Shown here one piece after another: positions 6,459 through 11,459 of a stretch of 11,459 nt of DNA. The notes beneath the pieces were generated by a model. The model made no database searches. It saw only the letters and a program-made list of their open reading frames with translations, and was not told the DNA's origin. The DNA lies in the NCBI GenBank assembly GCA_020253595.1, contig JADCBH010000089.1, positions 1 to 11,459 of the forward strand. The letters are read 5' to 3'. Positions within the stretch are counted from its first letter, which is position 1. Every line of letters starts with the position of its first letter. Both the position numbers and the translations under genes were made by a program. Source of the DNA: Brevundimonas sp. (lineage in GTDB: Bacteria > Pseudomonadota > Alphaproteobacteria > Caulobacterales > Caulobacteraceae).

Positions 6459-6520
6459 GGGGCGACTCGGAAGGGGCGACCGGCCCGCCCGGGGTGGACG
6501 AGCCGGCCGCGCTTGGCAAG

Positions 6521-7783
6521 CTATTCAGCAGCAGCCGGCGAGGGTTCTGTGCGCGGCCGTCGCCACGGGATACGGCGGCCGTTCAGCCACGTCCCGACGA
6601 AGGTATGGCGCACCGCCAGCTCATAGGTGGCCAGGGACACCGCCAGCACGCCGAGCGTGATCCCCCCGAGCTTCAGCCACCACGGTCCCGCCCAGTCCTG
6701 CACCCAGACCTGGGCCAGCATCACCAGCGGCAGGTGGACGATGTAGACCCAGTAGGAGGCGTCGGCGAGGTAGCGCCGGATCGCGCTGCGGCCCGACAGG
6801 AAGCGCAGGCACAGCCCCATCGCCGCCAGCGCCGAGCTGTAGACGGCGAGCGCCGTCGTCCAGGCCGCGACGGCCTTGTCGAAGGTCGGTTCGACCATCG
6901 GCTCCAGACGCGGGCCGCCAGCCAGATACCAGCCCGCGACGCCCGTCCCGACCGCGATGGCCAGCAGCAGCGGCGACCAGGCGGCGATGCGGTCCAGCAG
7001 GTCACGGCGGCGGTCGAGCAGGAAGCCCAGGCCGAACGCCAGACCGAACCCGGTCAGGGCGGCGGCGTTGGGCACGAGGCCCTCGTCGGGCGTGGGAATG
7101 GCGAAGAAGGCGACCCAGGTCGGGTCGAGCCACAAGGTCAGGGCCAGGGGGGCCGCCAGGACCGCGGGCGTCCAAGGACCGATCAGCATCCCGGTCAGGC
7201 GATCCAGGACGCGGCCCCAGTGACCGTCACGGTCCAGCACCGCGAACGGCGCGCGCAGGATCAGGGTCGCGGCGTAGAAGACCACCAGCACCCACAGGAA
7301 CCACAGGTGGGTCAGGGGAAAGTTGGTCCAGTCATAGGTCGGCGTCGGGGGCGTCGGCGCTCCGGGCGTGACCCAGCCCTGGACATAGGCGTTCCAGACC
7401 AGCGCGGTGATGATGCCGGCCATGACCGGTGTCCAGAAGGCGGCCAGCGGCCCGGCGATGCGGCTGACCCGATCGCGCGCGAAGCCCCACCAGCCCTTCC
7501 GCGCCAGCATCATGTGAGCGAACAGGCCGGCGATCAGGAAGAAGGCCGTCATGCGGAACAGGTGGATCCCGTAGAAGATCCAGGCCGCGCCGATCGACCG
7601 GCTCTCGTCGTGGACGATCCAGGTCTGCTGCGGAAAGAAGGCGAGGCTGGCGTGGAGCAGAACGCCCAGCAACAGCGCTCCGCCACGTAGCGCATCCAGC
7701 CCGTGCAGGCGTTGAGCTGTCTCGCCTGTCGCCGATGTCTCTATCGGTGCCTCCACCGATGTCTTCGATGTCTTCGCAAACAT
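6521..7783 (-). CDS. Acyltransferase-3 family membrane protein (OpgC-like)
   Basis: A 420-residue polytopic protein with about ten hydrophobic segments. RLHGLDALRG (25-34) with a histidine at 44 is the family's opening motif; FRMTAFFLIAGLFAHMML (76-93), HLWFLWVLVVFY (159-170) and near the end YWVYIVHLPLVMLAQVW are the other landmarks. Acyltransferase-3 enzymes transfer acyl or succinyl groups onto extracytoplasmic glycans and lipids; the overall look resembles OpgC-type glucan-modifying members, but the substrate is not determinable. The ATG at 7783 was preferred to an in-frame TTG at 7792 because the purine-rich GAGAGA at 7795-7800 is too close to the TTG. The first 20 residues are a serine/threonine-rich tail encoded by repeated GATGTCT units. 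The gene has its own promoter region after the ftsH terminator. Confidence 0.85.
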   Translation of the reverse strand: MFAKTSKTSVEAPIETSATGETAQRLHGLDALRGGALLLGVLLHASLAFFPQQTWIVHDESRSIGAAWIFYGIHLFRMTAFFLIAGLFAHMMLARKGWWGFARDRVSRIAGPLAAFWTPVMAGIITALVWNAYVQGWVTPGAPTPPTPTYDWTNFPLTHLWFLWVLVVFYAATLILRAPFAVLDRDGHWGRVLDRLTGMLIGPWTPAVLAAPLALTLWLDPTWVAFFAIPTPDEGLVPNAAALTGFGLAFGLGFLLDRRRDLLDRIAAWSPLLLAIAVGTGVAGWYLAGGPRLEPMVEPTFDKAVAAWTTALAVYSSALAAMGLCLRFLSGRSAIRRYLADASYWVYIVHLPLVMLAQVWVQDWAGPWWLKLGGITLGVLAVSLATYELAVRHTFVGTWLNGRRIPWRRPRTEPSPAAAE

Positions 7784-7827
7784 GGCCGTCAATGTCTCTC
7801 ATGCCCCTTGGATAATTCGGGGTACAA

Positions 7828-7856
7828 CAGACTTGTCTATAATGCAAACTAGTCTG
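7828..7856. promoter_or_regulatory. TetR-like dyad over the acyltransferase promoter
   Basis: CAGACT (7828-7833) and AGTCTG (7851-7856) are inverted around a 17-base centre. Each outer arm is itself part of a smaller dyad: AGACttGTCT (7829-7838) and its near copy AAACtaGTCT (7846-7855). On the minus strand, TTCTTC (7859-7864) and TATAGA (7836-7841) separated by 17 bases form a plausible -35/-10 pair for the acyltransferase gene, whose ATG lies about 50 bases downstream. The dyad would therefore cover the promoter. AGAC-nn-GTCT arrangements are typical of TetR-family operators; no tetR gene is in this window. A consensus TATAAT also reads on the plus strand at 7838-7843, without a good -35. 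Confidence 0.5.
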
Positions 7857-7861
7857 ACGAA

Positions 7862-7895
7862 GAAAAGCCCGCGCGGCGAACCGGGCGGGCTTTTC
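7862..7895 (-). terminator. Rho-independent terminator of ftsH
   Basis: A perfect 11-base stem, GAAAAGCCCGC (7862-7872) with GCGGGCTTTTC (7885-7895), contains an inner three-pair stem closing a CGAA loop. On the minus strand the second arm ends in TTTTC and is followed by TTCG, a usable T-tract. It begins seven bases after the ftsH stop codon. The symmetrical A/T ends mean it could also stop transcription arriving on the plus strand. Its edge touches the candidate -35 element of the acyltransferase promoter. Confidence 0.88.
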
Positions 7896-7902
7896 CGTGT
7901 CG

Positions 7903-9849
<1,947 letters not shown>

Positions 9850-9906
9850 CGGTTGGAAATCCTCGTCGCCGACCACCCGGCCAGCATGGATGATACTCAG
9901 GTCACG

Positions 9907-11229
9907 TCAAAATAGGTCAGGCGGAAGCGTTTCGCCATGCACGGGTGAAACGAGGTCCCGTTCCTGCGTCGTTTCGCCCGAAAACGCCCATTGGGCCAGC
10001 TTCAGGCGGCGCGGCGCAAGCGCCAGAACCCTCGCGTTTCGCCATGCAAGAACCGGGCGCGGATCACCGTCCCGGATCAGGACCGGCAGGGCACCGCGCG
10101 CCGCCGCCGGGGATCGGGCCGCGACGGCACGGTCGGCGTCGGACAGGGCGGCCAGGCGGCCCAGCGCCGGAACCACCGACCAGCCCGGTTCGCTCGTGGT
10201 GATCTCATAGCGGCCGTCCCAGACAGCGGGCCGATCCGGCGTCAGCGGAAGCGGCACGGGCGGGCGGCGGCGGAATTCACCGGCCTCGCGCAGAATGAGG
10301 AGGCGGTGGCCCGTCGCCTCGATCCGGGCGCCTGCGAGGGTGGCTGTGAAGGGGTGACTGCGGGCAAGCCGGTCCAAGAGGGCATCGAGCCGGTCAGATC
10401 GCGGCAAGCGGTCGTGTCCGGCGGCGCAGAGGATCGTCGCGGACAGATCGTCCCCTCCCTCGAACCCTTCTCCGAGCGGAAGGGGGGTTGAGGCGCGGGG
10501 AGCGAAGCAATCCGCAAGTCGAGGGGCCGAAAGGGAAGCCTCTGAGCGGTAACTTCCGTCGCCCCACACCGCTTCGGGTGCGTCCGCAATGAGTGCGGCT
10601 AAAGCCTGTCGAGCCCTGCCGCGCTCAAACCGCGTGTTGCCCGGATCGTCGATCCACCCTGCCCCCCTTGCACGGAGAGAGTCCCGCAACGCCTCGCGCC
10701 GCTCTGACAGCATGGGCCGTAGCAGCATCAGCCCGCGTCCCTCCGGCCAGGCCGGGCTTGGCGACCATTCGCGCAGTCGCCCCAAGGTGGAGCCCCGCTC
10801 CCGCATCCAGTCGCCCTCGACGACGTCATCGGCGGTGTGCCCGAACAGGACGACGCGCGCCCCTGCGTCTCTCGCGGCATCGGCGATCAGGGCGTGTCGC
10901 GCACGGCGGGCACCCGCCGGCAAGCCGGTGGACGGTTTGTCTCCCTCCCAGCGGCGCAGCACCCAGTCCGCACCCAGTCGACGCGCCTCGGCTTCGCAGA
11001 GACGGTTCCAGGACGCGCTGTCCGGGTTAAGGCCGTGATCGACGGTGATGGCCAGTACCCGCCGTCGCGCGATCCGCGCCCAATCGGTCGCCATGCCAAG
11101 CAGGGCGACCGAATCCCCGCCTCCGGACAGGGCGATCGCGACGGGATGATCCGCATCCCGTTGCAGCCGGGCGTCCAGAACTGCAGCGACCCGCCGCTCC
11201 AGTCCGGCAGACGGACCGTCCGCGTTCAG
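9907..11229 (-). CDS. tilS: tRNA(Ile)-lysidine synthase, apparent CTG start
   Basis: A 440-residue enzyme that attaches lysine to C34 of the CAU-anticodon tRNA-Ile, changing it to read AUA. The N-type ATP pyrophosphatase domain shows the P-loop SGGGDS (35-40), ITVDHGLNPDS (61-71), the R-rich segment GARRARHALIADAA (106-119) and GHTADDVVE (130-138); WIDDPGNTRFERGRAR (192-207) is the conserved tRNA-contact region. The C-terminal half has CAAGHDRLPR and ATLAGARIEATGHRL. No in-frame ATG, GTG or TTG lies between the cpoB stop and the P-loop; the only canonical start upstream is a TTG at 11394, deep inside cpoB. I therefore place the start at the CTG of 11227-11229, which overlaps the cpoB TGA (CTGA). 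Residues about 226-260 look like an inserted repeat. The protein should still fold, since all catalytic motifs lie before the insert. Confidence 0.88.
   Translation of the reverse strand: MNADGPSAGLERRVAAVLDARLQRDADHPVAIALSGGGDSVALLGMATDWARIARRRVLAITVDHGLNPDSASWNRLCEAEARRLGADWVLRRWEGDKPSTGLPAGARRARHALIADAARDAGARVVLFGHTADDVVEGDWMRERGSTLGRLREWSPSPAWPEGRGLMLLRPMLSERREALRDSLRARGAGWIDDPGNTRFERGRARQALAALIADAPEAVWGDGSYRSEASLSAPRLADCFAPRASTPLPLGEGFEGGDDLSATILCAAGHDRLPRSDRLDALLDRLARSHPFTATLAGARIEATGHRLLILREAGEFRRRPPVPLPLTPDRPAVWDGRYEITTSEPGWSVVPALGRLAALSDADRAVAARSPAAARGALPVLIRDGDPRPVLAWRNARVLALAPRRLKLAQWAFSGETTQERDLVSPVHGETLPPDLF
10453..10553. repeat. Palindromic repeat-like insert within tilS
   Basis: This stretch translates to a tilS segment (residues about 226-259) unlike either TilS domain, including ADCFAPRASTPLPLGEGFEG. 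Such PLPLGEG strings are typical of translated intergenic palindromic repeats in proteobacteria. The DNA contains a strong imperfect hairpin: CTCGAACCC..TTCTCCG from 10459 pairs with CGGAAGGGGGGTTGAG ending at 10492, closing on a few bases near 10475. The insert keeps the tilS frame open and sits in the linker between the catalytic domain and the C-terminal domain. Boundaries are approximate and only one copy occurs in the window. Confidence 0.5.
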
Positions 11230-11459
11230 CGGCAGTTCGCCTGGGTCCGCGTGCGGGCCGCGATCTCGCGCAACGCCGGCGTCGAGGAGGCGGCGTAGCG
11301 GCGCTGGTACTCGCCGAGCGCCGCACAAGCCTGGGCGTCGCGATTGGTGGCCTCCAGCCCTCGCGCGAGCTTCAGGGTCACTTCGCCGGCCCAACCCTCG
11401 GTCGGCCAGCCCTGCAAAGCCTGGGCATACTGCTGAACCGCGCCGGCCTGATCTCCAGC
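11226..11459 (-). CDS. cpoB: C-terminal end of Tol-Pal protein CpoB/YbgF (partial)
   Basis: The last 77 residues of a protein that enters from the right edge. The visible part is a tetratricopeptide-like helical repeat: GDQAGAVQQYAQALQGWP, then GWAGEVTLKLARGLEATN, DAQACAALGEYQRRYA and a basic terminal helix ending in RTRTQANCR. This matches the C-terminal TPR region and cysteine-containing tail of alphaproteobacterial YbgF/CpoB, a periplasmic protein that links the Tol-Pal machine with peptidoglycan synthesis at division. Identification rests on this pattern and on the downstream tilS-ftsH order, which commonly follows pal-cpoB. Only the end is seen, so the N-terminal coiled coil and signal peptide cannot be checked. 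Its TGA overlaps the apparent tilS start. Confidence 0.75.
   Translation of the reverse strand, partial: AGDQAGAVQQYAQALQGWPTEGWAGEVTLKLARGLEATNRDAQACAALGEYQRRYAASSTPALREIAARTRTQANCR

Noticed and set aside
5512..6519. Open extension of the folP reading frame through the regulator and membrane-protein genes
   Set aside because: The added 336 residues are arginine- and glycine-rich out-of-frame noise. The regulator and membrane protein in the other frame have clear domain or helix patterns, and the GTG at 5511 fits FolP.
6511..6521. GCTTGgCAAGC palindrome between the acyltransferase and the membrane-protein gene
   Set aside because: Five-base arms with a one-base centre and no T-tract, touching the stop codon. 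It is likely chance and cannot fold as a hairpin with full arms.
6494..7690. 398-codon plus-strand frame opposite the acyltransferase
   Set aside because: The composition is dominated by Q, R, G, D and P with no domain, and it mirrors the hydrophobic codons of the real minus-strand gene.

Overview
The window is GC-rich chromosomal DNA, packed with short-gap and overlapping genes. It looks like an alphaproteobacterium of the Caulobacterales, most likely Brevundimonas or a close relative. This rests on the high GC, the end of a Tol-Pal protein gene followed by tilS and ftsH, the style of the protein sequences, and ATGA/GTGA stop-start overlaps. The genus is an inference and no marker gene proves it. 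All genes lie on the minus strand except a three-gene plus-strand island (arsR, an SRPBCC gene and a YeeE/YedE-type gene) at 2870-4736.

Layout from left to right. 1-644 (-): N-terminal part of a SleB-type cell-wall hydrolase that runs off the left edge. 743-1225 (-): Dps ferritin-like protein with a complete ferroxidase centre. 1397-2772 (-): thiD (thiamine pyrimidine kinase) coupled by an ATGA overlap to a nucleotidyltransferase-family gene. 2773-2869: divergent regulatory region with a perfect 9-2-9 palindrome. 2870-3669 (+): ArsR-type repressor coupled to an SRPBCC/AHSA1 protein. 3765-4736 (+): YeeE/YedE sulfur-transport-type membrane protein whose 3' end overlaps folP tail-to-tail. 4702-6458 (-): a tight operon of a six-helix membrane protein, a small winged-helix regulator and folP. 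6521-7783 (-): an acyltransferase-3 membrane enzyme with a promoter region containing a TetR-like dyad. 7862-7895: the terminator behind ftsH. 7903-11459 (-): end of cpoB/ybgF, then tilS, then ftsH.

The right half is a version of the widespread alphaproteobacterial order cpoB-tilS-ftsH-folP, with three genes lying between ftsH and folP. The genes serve envelope maintenance (CpoB, SleB-type hydrolase, acyltransferase, FtsH), tRNA modification (TilS), folate and thiamine synthesis (FolP, ThiD) and stress protection (Dps). The ArsR/SRPBCC pair looks like a small self-regulated unit.

I see no rRNA, tRNA, CRISPR array, insertion sequence, phage gene or obvious defence system, and no convincing new multi-gene system. 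The most notable features are: a tilS gene with no ATG, GTG or TTG start where one is expected, only a CTG overlapping the cpoB stop; a palindromic repeat apparently inserted in frame inside tilS; the two dyad operators; and the regulator gene translationally coupled to folP. No stretch longer than about 175 bases lacks a gene.
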